The notes beneath the pieces are model-generated. The model saw only the letters and a program-made list of their open reading frames with translations, was not told the DNA's origin and did no database searches. Below, one piece after another: positions 1 through 11,286 of a stretch of 64,000 nucleotides of DNA (positions are counted from its first letter, which is position 1; every line of letters starts with the position of its first letter). A program made the translations under genes and the position numbers. The DNA comes from Eucalyptus grandis (lineage: Eukaryota; Streptophyta; Magnoliopsida; Myrtales; Myrtaceae): contig NC_052615.1 of NCBI RefSeq assembly GCF_016545825.1, positions 33,567,516 through 33,631,515 on the forward strand, read 5' to 3'.

Positions 1-542
1 AGTCAGTACTTACTTCTTACTCTCTCTTTTTTCTTAATTTCCTTTTACTTTTCAATATCTGAAAAAAGAGAGAAATGTTTTTTTTTTTTTTTTTAGGAAA
101 AGGAGAAATGTTAGAGAACATAATTAGTCTGTGCAAATGGAAATGTAATATTCGGTTTGCACGGACTATACTTGTGAAAACCAACCAAAACATGAGATTT
201 ATTTGAATTATATACAAATGTAGACATGGCATTCTTCCAGAATAAGTAAACAACTTAAACTTGGATAACGTTAAAATTCCAATAAAATTATAATATCGTA
301 CTAAACTCACTAAAGGAAGTTCAACTAGCTAGGGTGATTCTTTTCATACGTCAAGATGCTGCGAGACCTACAATAAATCACAAGTATAAGAGCATCCATG
401 ATATCCTCACTATTGAATCCTGCATGTGTGTATATGCAGGCTGGAGAGAGTAAATCCGAAGAGCCCAGTGTCACATCTACCACTGCCACATCCTTCGGAC
501 AATTGCCTTGTCAGATTCGAAAAAGCTCCATTAGATACCTGA
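1..542 (+). CDS. CYP88-family cytochrome P450, copy 1 (3' end only)
   Basis: Only the last base of exon 7 (position 1), the last intron (2-439, GT donor at 2-3, acceptor TATGCAG ending at 439) and the last exon (440-542, TGA at 540-542) lie in the window. Exon 8 encodes the C-terminal strand of a CYP88 P450: [10 protein letters not shown] near its start and the final residues KAPLDT. It aligns base for base with exon 8 of the complete gene at 45697, at an offset of about 45.26 kb, which sets the exon boundaries. The reading frame is intact and ends at the expected CYP88 C-terminus, unlike copy 2. The rest of the gene lies to the left of the window, so its activity cannot be judged. The family oxidises ent-kaurenoic acid (CYP88A) or triterpenes (CYP88D) at the ER membrane. 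Confidence 0.88.
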
Positions 543-794
543 ACAAGTTCAAGGACATCTCAGCATTCAGCATCCTTCTGTTCCCCGCATCTGTCAGACC
601 TTAAATAAGCTGATGAATCGTTTCGTTGCCGTTTTCTAAGTGTGTACCTAGTTTTTATAAATGCTTTGTCCATGAATGTAGGCAACATATAATGTCATTT
701 CCATTTTTTTCTCAACTATTATACAACTATTATAGTGTTAGGAATTGCACAATGATTTTAGAAAAATAATACAAACAAACAATCAACACAAGTA
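543..794. other. 3' flank of CYP88 copy 1
   Basis: AT-rich non-coding DNA after the stop codon, presumably 3' UTR and intergenic. It is conserved in copy 2 (from about 45786). The 2-nt deletion in copy 2 exon 8 makes the start of this same stretch coding there. No separate gene is visible. Confidence 0.6.
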
Positions 795-971
795 ACCCGC
801 TCGTGGGCAGCCGCATTGGTGTTCGTTATCTCCTGCAATGCTGCGGTCGGGTGTTCGAATCCTCGTGTTGCTATCACAATTGAAGTGGGGGGGCCCTGGC
901 GGTGGGATGCTGGGCTAGTCTCCCCCGAGATTTACGTTTAAATAGTGGCTTGCGACGACATCCACCGGTGC
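795..971 (+). mobile_element. tRNA-derived SINE-like relic, copy 1
   Basis: A perfect pol III B-box match (GTTCGAATCC, 853-862) lies about 40 bases after an A-box-like stretch (TGGGCAGCCGCATTGG, 804-819). A GC-rich non-tRNA body follows. This is the arrangement of a tRNA-derived SINE. The 3' end is cut off by the LTR of Copia B at about 972, so no poly-A tail is visible. The same relic sits at 46050-46225. It is not a tRNA gene, since no full cloverleaf can be drawn. Confidence 0.45.
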
Positions 972-1926
972 TGAAATGGCTAGTAACAACACCTAGAGGG
1001 GGGGGATGAATAGGTGTGAACAAAAAATTTCGCAAGGCTCAATGGAAATAATTTGCTTTTAGAAAATGACAGACTATGAATGGATTCAGAATTTAGCAGT
1101 TAGATAAAACTTTAAACAAAATAAATGAGTTCATGGAAGAGAATAAGAACACAATGTTTATAGTGGTTCAGCTTAAATCAAGCCTACATCCACTTTCCTA
1201 TGCTGACAGCCCACTGGCTGGATTCCACTAAGAAACAAAAGAGATTTTACAGCTTGATGATTTGAACTTCTCAGTGAAGAGTTTGCTTCTCTTTCACGAA
1301 GTCACACAATGAGTTTTTCTCTCTTTTGAGTACAAATTTGAGCTAAATGAATGAAATAGCAAGGAACAATGAAGCTTCAGACTTCGAAATTTTTCTTTCA
1401 CGCACTCTATCGAACAACTGGAGAATCCGCCTTAAATACTCCTTCATGTCTTCTTGACCGTTGGCACTTTCCAAATGAGTTATTCCAATCTACCCGTTGG
1501 ACGGAATCAATTAAGGAGATCTTAAGTCATTTGATGATTTGTGTTGAAAGCCCGTCAATTATGTTCGTCCATACAATCAGGATCTTGGTTTCCATAAGTA
1601 GAACTTTCTAAGTTTGCTTGCCTTCCAAAATATTTGATTATCGGAATTGATTCCAATAAAGATAGTCAAACATGTAGGTGCTATATTCAACCCGAAAGCC
1701 ATCCATAAACCATATGAATCGAACTATTGAAGAAATAAAGATAATCTTGCATATGGATAAGTCTTCATTCTTTAGTAGCGTTTAGTCTGGAATTTGTCAA
1801 TGTCAACAGACTTTGAACCTAAAGTCTGGCGGTCTTCAAACTTTGACACTAATTTCTGGAAGTCTTCAGAATAGAGTATGGAAAGGTTTTGTTAACTTCA
1901 AAACAATAAAGGAATTTTCTCCAACA
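972..1926 (-). repeat. 3' LTR of Copia B, copy 1
   Basis: It starts TGAAATGGCTAG and ends TTTTCTCCAACA, so it has TG...CA ends. A minus-strand purine tract (complement of ATCTTCCCATTTTT, 1927-1940) follows. It is about 955 bp and related to, but distinct from, the LTR of element A, with the same layout of repeated AGTCT/GTCTTCAGACT motifs near the right end. The partner LTR in copy 2 is split by element C and a SINE. Confidence 0.8.
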
Positions 1927-2163
1927 ATCTTCCCATTTTTTATGGTAACAAAACTTTCCTGCAGATTTAAGAACTTTTGACCTACAAAACAACTCTTAAG
2001 TAGTACATGATATCTTATAAAAATAAGTTGATTAGGATATGGATAGCATTGATTTTGCAACCACAGAAAACATGTTAATGTTGAAGAGACAAGACAAATA
2101 TCAAGATTTAAACAATTATCCATCCATAATCACCACATCATCACCACAAGAGTAAGTTTCTGT
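1927..2163. other. Internal non-coding DNA of Copia B with A insertion site
   Basis: This is B sequence next to the polypurine tract. The last bases (TCTGT, 2159-2163) are the left copy of the degenerate target duplication of A. The right copy is TCCGC (28868-28872), and the empty site in copy 2 reads GCTGC. Confidence 0.6.
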
Positions 2164-3117
2164 TGATAGGGCTAGTAAAAGCACCTAAGGGGGGGGTGAA
2201 TTGGTGATCAAAGAAGTTTTTACAAAACTTAACAAATTAATTCGTCTTGTGAGAATAATAGACTGAAGATATAAAAAAACTATAACCAATTATATAAAGC
2301 TACAAATTAAAGTAAAGTGATTAGGGAAAGAGAATCGAAACACAAGGTTTATAGTGGTTCAGTTTAAACCAAGCCTATGTCCACTCTCCCGCACTGACAG
2401 CTCACTGGCTGGATTCCACTAAGAACCAAAGAGATTTTACAGTCTCACGTCCTTGATTCCATAGTATAGAAACTCTGCTACACTTCCTCAAGGTCTCACA
2501 AGTATTTAATCTCTCTTTTGAGTACAACTTAAGCTCAACAATTGAAACGGCAATGAACTAGGAGCTTCAGACTTTGGAATTTTTATTTCACGCACACACT
2601 CGAATAACTTGAGCGTCTTCCTTATATACTCCTCCATGCCTTTATAACCGTTGGCACCTTCCAAAAGAGTTCTTTCAATCTACCCGTTGGACAGAATCAA
2701 TTAGGAAGATCTCAAGTTATTTAAGGAATGTGATGATAGCTCACCAATCTTGCTCGCCCATACAATCAAGATCTAGGTTTCCATAAGTAGAACCTTCCAA
2801 GTATACTTCGCCAATCAATAGATCTAATTCTCCGAATTGATTTCAATTAGAATAATTGATCACGAGATGCTATCTCCAGTCGTGAGATCTTCTTCAACCG
2901 TACGAACCAAATCCTCAAAGATATACTCACATCTGGACAAGTCTTCTTCATCGGATAAATCTTTTTTTCGTCGGTCTGGAAACTATCAGTGAGGGTAGAC
3001 TTTAAATCTTGAGTCTGGAAGTCTTCAGACTTTGACTATAGAGTCTGCAAGTCTTCAGACTAGACTGATGGAAACGTTTTGTCAATTTCAAAATAAATAA
3101 GGAAGTTTTCTCCAACA
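2164..3117 (-). repeat. 3' LTR of Copia A
   Basis: It starts TGATAGGGCTAG and ends TTCTCCAACA. It is 954 bp against 951 bp for the partner at 27917-28867. The two differ at a visible number of positions (for example the G-run length near 2190), so the insertion is older than that of C or the Ogre-like element. The adjoining purine tract is the complement of ATCTCTCCATTTTT (3118-3131). Confidence 0.88.
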
Positions 3118-3439
3118 ATCTCTCCATTTTTTATGGTGACAAAACTTTCCTGCAGATTTGAACACTTTTGTCTTGCCAAACAACACTTAAGCAAACCAAA
3201 ATATCTCATAAGTCCAAACTCAAATCAAATTTGCATCAAACTTCTCCCCCTTTTTGTCAACAGCAAAAAGTGGAGAGAAAATAAAAAGAGTTGTTAAAAA
3301 TAGAATCAAAATCATGGCTGTTTTGGAAGGTGAATAAGCTCAAACTCTCCCATAGAATTCATTGTCTTCTCAAGCCTTGCAAAACTCGCTTGGATCGGAA
3401 ATCTTCACCCCGCACGTGACTGCACTTGATTCTTCAAAA

Positions 3440-5448
3440 AGGGGAAGATTGTTGGAAATCTTCACTCTGCTACACTTCGTGCAAAGACACTAAAGTGGCC
3501 ATGAAAGCGTTCTTGAGATCCTGCATCTCATACCCCATAGCATATTGCTGCTTCCTTACATCCAATAGAATCTCTAGCAGTTTTGAAAAGTCTGCTATTT
3601 GTTCTAGGTCCAGCTGAGTCGATTCTAAGGGTTTTGAGAATGGATGGAACTTCAGCAAATTGTCCACCATGACTATGAGTGGATGCTTTTAGATAATGAG
3701 AGGCATACACATCATCTGGATCCGCTGTAAAACGACTCACATCACTAGTAAAGATAGGTGAAGAAATACCTTGTTGTCCAATAGCTCCCCCTGTTTGGTT
3801 GCCTTCAGGTGGAGTAGGTAAGTTTTCTTCTTGATCAACTTCAGCTTGAGAGTGATGCGCGTCAGCAGTTCCAGTTCCTGCCATCTCAGAATCACTGGAC
3901 AAGGAGACAGCCAAAGTTGGTTCAAAAGAGTCTTCTTGTCCTTTCTTCTCTTCTTTCTGCTTCTTCTTCCTCTCCTCTTCTTTCTTCCTCTGTCCTCCTC
4001 TATTCTTCATCTTCCTTCTCTGTCTCTTCTCGTGTCTCTTGAAAGCTAACAAAACTCTTCAAATTTCTTAAGGCTGAAAGAGTTATTTCATTCTCATCCT
4101 CTTCATCTTGCAAGATGAGAATTCTCTTCCTCTTTATTGGAGCAGCCATGGGCTCCTTGTCTTTCCTTTTGACTGCAGCAGAGTCTTGTTTTGCTTTGAC
4201 GGGAGACTTCTCATTCATGCACTCTAATACCTTGTTTAGCTCTTTCAAACGCATCTTTGTGACCATTTTAAATCCAATCACCATAGGAGAGATGTTTGTC
4301 AAACATAATTGTGCATGGACATGAATTTTACAATGTCTAAAAAGGCGCGTGATAAGAGCAGAATAAGGAGTTGTCCCTTATCCTTCACCACTATCATATA
4401 CATGTGAAACATGATAGTGTGAGGCAGAGAGAATTTGTAACCAATATTGATGGCATACATCAATTTTACTTCAAACCGAGAGACATCGGTCTTGGATGTC
4501 GACTTTGGACGGATGTAATTGATTACGATTTTTTGCAGCAAGATGTTGGAGGCATTCATCCTAGAGTAGGAAATCTTGCCTTCAACATCCCGATCATTCA
4601 CCAATGATAGAGTAGCATGAGCAACATACACGCTAATTGGTTGGAAACTCACTCTTTCCATCTCAATTATATCAGCCAAAGTGTCCATATCCACCCAAAA
4701 CTCCTTATCCCTCGCTGTGAAAGAGAAACCGTTTGTATCCAAGAAAGATAAGTTCAAGTAAAAGTAAGCGGTGAGTTCTGGATAAGTAGTAGTAGATTCA
4801 GAACAAAAGCGCTCCAATTGTAGTAGAGCAAACTTCTCTTGTAGATTTACTTTCACCGAATTAAGGAAATCAAAATCGACAATCTTAGGGTTCATAACCC
4901 CTCTCTTCATTAGATTCAAATAGACCCTATTGTGGTTCTTCGACCTGAAAAAGCTTGAACCATCACCAGCAACATTTGTAGCCACTCTCGTTTTAGGCTG
5001 AAAATGGGTAAACATACGTTCATCATCGTCCTGTCCTTGTAGTTGATTAGCAGTACCAAAACGCGGGTCACTAGGAAAATTAGCGAAGGCTTTTTCAGCC
5101 AATCCCTTTTCTGCAATACCCATCTTCTCCATATCGCGCAAAAAAAAAGTTTCATTCTTATAGCCTCTCTCTCTCTCTTAGGTATTCATCAATCAAGGAC
5201 ATAGCAGTTTCTCCTCTTTTCAAACTAGAATAAAGCTTGAAAACAACCTTAGGAGTTAACGTTCTTATAGGTTCAACTTCTTTCAAAATTTCTTCTTCTG
5301 GATGAGTCAATGGAGAAGACTAACACTGCTGAGAAGGTTGTTGTTGACTTAGTCGCTATGGTAGAGAAGAATCTTCTTCTTTAGTCAAGTCAAAATGCGT
5401 AGGACCCTCAGGCATGTGTCGTGGTCCTGAAGACTTTCTTGAAGACAT
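3440..5448 (-). pseudogene. Copia A third ORF (envelope position), degenerate
   Basis: About 660 codons from ATG at 5446-5448 (start MSSRKSSGPRH) to TAG at 3470-3472, broken by stops and frameshifts. It lies between RNase H and the 3' LTR, where Sirevirus-type Copia elements carry an envelope-like gene. The best conserved block (about 5140-4300) contains YPELTAYFY, MERVSFQPI and NYIRPKSTSKTDVSRFEVK. Then come a Lys/Glu-rich stretch (about 4050-3930) and a C-terminal heptad-like segment. I see no convincing signal peptide or transmembrane helix. A homologous ORF is in both B copies. It may belong to the family annotated as putative plant transposon protein; its function is unknown. Confidence 0.7.
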
Positions 5449-5900
5449 TGTCACTTCAAGGAAGAAATTCACAGACTTGCTCGAAAGGTGAAAACTTTTT
5501 GGATTAAACAACAGTGAAAGTGATAACAAGTGGGAGTTTAGTATGCTAGGGTTTAAGAGTGAAAACGAAGAGGACGGATTTCAATAGTATATAAAGTAAA
5601 TGAGGCGAGGTAAACGAATCGTCATAAAAGGAAAAATAAAAATACCTTTTCGAAAATGAATAATTGCCTATTTCAAAATTGATGACTGCCTTTTTGAAAA
5701 TGAACAACTGCTACAATTAAAAAAAAAAACTTGGAAAGATAATTTCAATCAATTATTGATTAATAAGTAACCGTACATTTTCAAATCTTTAACCAAGAAT
5801 TAAATTACTAGTACCAAAATAACTTACAGTCGTAACTCTTGATCTTCTGAGTCTGAGCACCTTCAGACTTTACTAAATAAAAGATATGATGTTCAGTCTG
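5449..5900. other. Non-coding spacer between RNase H and ORF3 of Copia A
   Basis: AT-rich DNA with no supported gene. By analogy with retroelements carrying a third ORF, it would hold the leader of a subgenomic or spliced ORF3 transcript. No specific signal is recognised. Confidence 0.4.
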
Positions 5901-7160
5901 GTGCGAATAGACTCAAATAGGTTTTTCTCTAGTGGCTTTGTAAATATGTCCGCCAATTGATTCTTTGAATCAATGAATTGAATCATAACTTCTCCATTTT
6001 GAACATGATCTCTAATAAAGTATAATCTCTATGTGCTTCGCTATTGAATGAAGAATTGGATTCTTTGTGAGATTAATTGCACTGGTGTTGTCACATTTGA
6101 TCTCAGTCATGAATCTTCGATTCCAAAGTCTCTCAGTTGTTGTTTTATCCATAAGATTTGAGAACAGCAACTTCCAAGAGCCACATACTCTGCTTCTACT
6201 GTTGAAAGAGCTACAGTACTTTGTTTCCTTGAGAACCATGATACTGTCCCATTTCCCAGTAATTGACAAGTACTGGAAGTACTCTTTCTATCAACTCTAC
6301 AACCTGCTAGATTTGCGTTTGAATATTCGAGGAGAGTAAAGTCTCATTCTTTGGGATACCACAGACCTAACTTTGAGGTAGTTGCAACGTATTTGATGAT
6401 GCGTTTTGCAGCACTTAGATGAGATTCTTTAGGATCAGATTGAAATTTAGCACAAATGCAAACACTAAACATAATGTCAAGTCTAGAAGCAGTAAGATAA
6501 AGAAGTGAATTAATAATACTCCTATAGAGCTTTTGGGCAACTTTCTTTCCTCCTTCATCTTTGTCCAGCTTTGAAGAACTAGACATTGGTATCTCAGTCT
6601 TTTTGCAATTCTCCAATCCGAACTTTTTAACAAGTTCTTTTGCATATTTTTCTTGGTGAATGAAAATTCCTTCCTTCAATTGTTTCACTTGTAATATGAG
6701 AAAGAAGGATAGTTCACCCATCATGCTCATCTCAAATTCTTCTTGCACATGTTTTCGTTAGGTGATCCAAATATAATATCATCAACATAGATTTGAACAA
6801 GTAGAAAGATTTTACCTTATCTTTTAATAAACAAAGTAGTATCCACTTTTCATTTGACAAAACCATTTTGAATTAAAAACTTACTTAACCTGTTGTACTA
6901 TGCTCGAGGTGCTTGCTTTAAACCATATAGAGCATTTTTTTTGTCTAAATACTGAGTCTGGTCTCTTTGGGTCTTCAAATCCGGGAGGTTATTCCACATA
7001 AACTTCTTCTTGAATGAATCCATTTAGAAATGCACTTTTGACGTCCATTTGGAATAACCTGAAATTTTTATAACAAGCAAAAGCAAGTAATAATTAAATT
7101 GTTTCTAACCTTGCTACTGGTGCGTAGGTCTCATCATAGTCTATCCTTTCTTTTTGCGTA
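5900..7160 (-). pseudogene. Copia A reverse transcriptase and RNase H
   Basis: The minus strand carries the RT hallmark IYVDDIIFGSP (about 6760-6795), the upstream [10 protein letters not shown] block (about 6900-6935), and the RT/RNase H linker with EMSMMGELSFFL and IFIHQEKYAKEL (6740-6630). The RNase H part (about 6500-6010) contains RIIKYVATT, the degraded acid block ending in S-A-I-N-L-T-K-N-P, and a C-terminal H-I-E-I. Internal stops occur (for example within the RT near 6895 and 6830) and the frame changes near 6340. The assignment to Copia is firm from these motifs. Confidence 0.85.
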
Positions 7161-8600
7161 TATCCTTTGGCCACGAGTCTTGCTTTGTTCCTAACCACTT
7201 TTCCTTTTCCGTTTATCTTGTTCCTGAAAACCTATTTAACTCCAATAATAGATTTACCTTTTGGTTTAGGAGTTAATTCCCAAACATCGTTAATGCTGAA
7301 CTGTCTAAGCTCTTCTTGCATAGTTTCAATCCAGCTTTCATTAGTCAAAGCTTCTTCTATGCTTTTGGGTTCTATTTAAGAAATAAGTGCCACGGCGCTA
7401 GACTTTTCTTGCTTTTTGGATCTGGTGCGAATCCCTTCATCAATATCATCGATGATGAGTTCTTTGGGATGACTAGACTAGTGCTTCCAGTTGCTGGTCG
7501 GTCTGACAGAATGCTGTTCTTCTACTTTAGTTAATTCTTTAATTTCCGTCTGTTGATGATCTGCAAAAGTTTGAGCTACTTCAGGAGAGGTAGACTTTAT
7601 AAAGTCTAGAGCAGGTTCAGATTCTTTAGGTTGAGTTTGAATCAGTTGATTTCGCAAAGAGTCTTGAAATTTGACATTCATAGATTCTTCTACAGACTGA
7701 GTTTTCTTGTTGAATACTCTGTAGGCTTTGCTGGTGGTTGAATATCCAAGAAAGATTCCTTTGTCTAATTTCTTCTCAAATTTACCAGTTCGATCATTTG
7801 TATTTTTCAAAACAAAGCATTTGCATCCAAACACATGGAAATAATAAACAATTGGCCTCTTTCCTTTGAATAACTTATAGAGAGTTTTTTTTTTTTTTAA
7901 GAATAGGCCTTAAGAATATTTTGTTAATAATATAGCAAGCTGTAAAAACTGCTTCAGCCCAAAAACGAGAAAAATATTACTTTCTATTAAAAGAGTTCTT
8001 GCCATTTCTTACAAAGATCTATTCTTCCTTTCCACAACTCCATTTTATTCTGGAGTGTATGGAAAGGAGAAAACATGCTGAAAACTAGATTCATCATAGA
8101 ATTTTGCAAAGTCTTGATTTTCAAACTCACCTCTATGGTCTGTCCATATGCTCAAGATAGCATATCATTTCTTATTCTGAACTTTCTTAGCAAACTTTGA
8201 AAAGCGAGAAAATGTTTCAGACTTACTTGCCAGAAAATAAACCCAAGTAAATCGTGAATAATCATCCACAATTACTAGGCAATATCTCTTTCCATCAATG
8301 CTTTGAGTTCTAGTTGGTCCAAAGAGATCCATATGTAGAAGCTGCAAAACACGATTAGTAGAAACTTGATTTATTGGTTTAAAAGAACTTCTTACCTGTT
8401 TTCCCAGCATACATGGTGTGCATAAGTCGGATTTTTGAAACTTAAGGTTGGGCAGTCCACGAACAAGTTTCATGGAAGAGATCTTGGCAATTTACTTCAT
8501 ATTGACATGGCCAAGCTTTCGATGCCAAAGATTTGCTTCATCTTGAATTTAAATTAAACATTGAGATCTTTCTGGTTTTATATCCAGAAGATAAATGTTC
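7161..8600 (-). pseudogene. Copia A integrase (core and C-terminal part)
   Basis: The minus strand encodes the zinc-binding end CTPCMLGKQ (about 8420), then the core with HMDLFGPTR (first catalytic Asp, about 8330), the WTDHRGEFEN block (second Asp, about 8140) and a degraded PE-stop-NGVVERK block (third catalytic Glu, about 8040). The stop there replaces a Gln codon that is conserved in the family. The downstream GKFEKKLDKGIFLGYS block (about 7790-7740) is the usual C-terminal region leading to RT. The right edge at 8600 is the insertion site of the gypsy element; the N-terminal half continues at 25903. Confidence 0.82.
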
Positions 8601-8605
8601 CCATG

Positions 8606-11286
8606 TGTCGCGACCTACCCTCGGGGGGAGGGAACAGGTTTAGGGGTATTGCCTAAAGGACGGGCCTAAGGCCCATGATTAGGTGCAAGCTCTCCCAAGC
8701 CCATACCCCGCGTGACGTTGGGATATTTTTCATGGATTTTGCACAAAAGGAGTCACCACTAGCCTATTGGGGTCGGCTAGAAATCAAGTGAGGCATGGGA
8801 GCGTGCCTCACCTCCTACGCAACCAGAGAATCTAGGTTCGGGGACTTGATTACACTAATTAACCAATTAGTGCCCTCTCGGTACCTAATCTTGTTCATTT
8901 TAACAAAATGATTTTTGGCATGCAGTTTGAATTGATTTTATACCTATCCACTAACATGCGAGGTGATCATGCAGGTGCGCAATCATTAAAGTAATAATCA
9001 AGGCTAACAAGGTCCTAATTGCAGTAAAATTAAACACGTGCAATTAAACATAATTAGATATGCAAATTAAACATGCTATATAATTAATAAACGAGCAAAT
9101 AAATGCCTAATTACACTAAAGATGCAATACATAACAATTTTCTAACCAAATCCTACATTTTTTTTTTTTTTATTTTTTATTTTTAATTAATTTTTTTAAT
9201 TTTTTTAATAAAAATAATTTTTTATTTTTAAATTTTAAATTTTTTTAATTAAGAAAAAGGTCGAATTTTTGAATGCTTTCTGAGTTTTTGAATTTTCGGA
9301 AATATTTTTGAATTTTTATTTTTGAATTTTTATCATTTTTTTCGAAATTTTTTATTTTTATAATTAATTTTTTTGAATTTTTTAAATTTTTAATATATAT
9401 TTAATATTTAATATTATTATACTTCAATAAAATGGGTTCGGACCGGGTAAATCCGATCCGACCCGCGGACCCAACCCGAACCCGGATCCAACACTTTTAG
9501 ATTTTTTTAAAAAAAAACAATCAAATATTAAAAAATAATAATAATAAAAGAAAAAATCCTTTCAGTTGTCTTTTCTCACCGCACACTCCCCTCCTGCGAT
9601 TCCTCCTTCCCAAGACCAACTTTTCCTTTCTTTTTAATATTTTGTTTTACTTTTTTACTTTTTCCATGCTTTTCTTTTTCTTTTTTCTTTTTTTTTTTAT
9701 GTTTTTTTTTTTTTCTTTTGGGTCTTCTTCTCCTTCGTGCTTGTCCCCGCACGCCCTCAACCCCCTGAAGAATGCCTTCTCCTTCCTCACGACATTCCTC
9801 ACCAAAATTTGTTTCTTTACCAAAACTAATTCGAACAACAACAATAACCAAAGCACTTAGCATCCTTTCTAGCACCAAACCAACCCAACCGTCGCAAATC
9901 AACGCCGGCCATCTAACTCCGAGAGTTGATACACCATTTTCGGATGCAAACACCCCAAGCTCTAACGCACATGATTACTTCACGAAAATCGCATGAAATT
10001 GCGATGAAAACATAAGAGACAGACATGGTCCAACGTATATATAAACAAGCGCAAATTAGACCGGGTTTGAACGCAAGTTTTTCTCGGTTCTCTTTGGGAT
10101 ATTCTGTCAAACGTTGGGCGTGCAACAACTAAAAAAAAAAAAACATACGGGCTCACTCGAGGCTCGAATCCGAGTAAAAATCGACACAATATGCACAAGC
10201 AACACTCAAAATCCGCTAAGGGACATACATCACACTCGAACAGGTGCGAACACAGCAAATATTTTCAGCCACAACGTACTCACAGACTCAAGTCTCTTTC
10301 AAGCATTTCATCAACCGGTTAGCATACACAACAGAAAAGAAGGATCTTCTGACTGGTATAAACTCAAGCACAAGTCTGGACGTCTATCAACATACACTAG
10401 GACATCTATGAGCTTTCATGGAGGATCGGTGAAGCCAAAGCTCGCGTGAACAGGTCGGCCGCGAGCTCCGGCCCGAGACCTCGAAGTGAAACGGGAAGCC
10501 TACCTGGTTCGGATGGCGAGCAAGGGCGTACTTCGCGACGGCAAACGCTCTCTCCCTGGTCCTCTATCCCTCTCTCAAGCTCACTCTTTGGTGCTCTTTG
10601 TTCTCTCTCCCACCAAAAAAAAAAAAAAAACCAGTCGAGAACCCTCTCCTCCCTTCAAGTTCTCTCGCCAAAGGCCGTCTCAATCTCTCTCGGCCAATCC
10701 CCGTGCGTTGCTTCTCATCTTTTCTTTTAAAACCGCCGTTGGTTCCTTTTTCTTTGCCTCTGTCCGAAATGCCTTTCGCTAGCCCACGGCCAGCTCTCTT
10801 TCTTTTCCATCTTCAGCTCTAATCTTCCTCGGTCGGTCCAGCCTCCTTGCCTCTATGTATGCCTGCAGTCAGTCTTCTCCTTGGGACCGAGTTCAGTCTA
10901 TTTTCAGCTACAACGACTGCAGGTTTTCTTGGGCTTCGTCAACTGCAGGAGCTGCCACGTTGCAGCCAAGCGTTCATTGCTTCCATTTTTCTGAAATCGC
11001 GGTTGTCGATCCTCGTAGATCCTTCTTCGGCTTCCTCTGTTCTATCTTCTGCAGGTCCTACGCGAAGACCGGAGGAGGGAGAAGGATGGGGCGTGGGCCA
11101 GCCGACGGGGGAAAGGAGGCCGGGGCCGTGTGGGGAAGAAATATATAAAAAGAGAAGTGGGCGGGTCGGGCCAAGGCCGATCCGGTCGACCCGATCGATT
11201 TTTTTCTTTTCCAATTTTCTTGATTTTTTTATTGACTTTTTGAATGACGGATTTTTTTTTTTTTTTGTAAAAATAGGTGTCAATCA
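8606..11286 (-). repeat. 3' LTR of Ogre-like element
   Basis: It starts TGTCGCGACC and ends GTGTCAATCA. It contains a very AT-rich block (about 9150-9570), C/T-rich tracts and a GC-rich end. On the minus strand a TATA-like motif (TATATATACG, near 10036-10046) could be the LTR promoter. It matches 23208-25897 closely; the differences I noticed are mostly homopolymer length changes plus a few substitutions. Open frames inside are low-complexity and not credible genes. Confidence 0.9.

Larger units (their letters stand above)
1..971. repeat. Left part of tandem segmental duplication, copy 1 (pairs with 45242-46225)
   Basis: Positions 1-971 match 45242-46225 with scattered substitutions and small indels, covering intron 7, exon 8, 3' flank and SINE relic. 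The match continues through Copia relic B (972 onward versus 46226 onward) and, after interruptions, through 34850-40780 versus 55995-63189. The duplicated unit therefore spans gene end, B element and upstream DNA of the next gene, with a spacing of about 45 kb here because of later insertions. Confidence 0.9.

Noticed and set aside
398..604. A 68-codon plus-strand frame over exon 8 of CYP88 copy 1
   Set aside because: It is out of frame with the P450. The correct frame is 440-542. The frame is of interest only because copy 2 enters it after its 2-nt deletion.
804..862. A tRNA gene suggested by A and B boxes (also at 46059-46117 and 51062-51117)
   Set aside because: No full cloverleaf or acceptor stem can be drawn. 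The sequences extend into SINE bodies, and one has a poly-A tail and target duplication.
3470..5448. A functional viral-type envelope protein
   Set aside because: Position fits an envelope-like gene, but I see no signal peptide, cleavage site or transmembrane helix, and the ORF is broken. The label is limited to envelope position.
9576..9953. Lys-rich frames around 9576-9996 and 24268-24562
   Set aside because: Low-complexity translation of T- and C/T-rich LTR sequence, with no conserved frame between the two LTRs.
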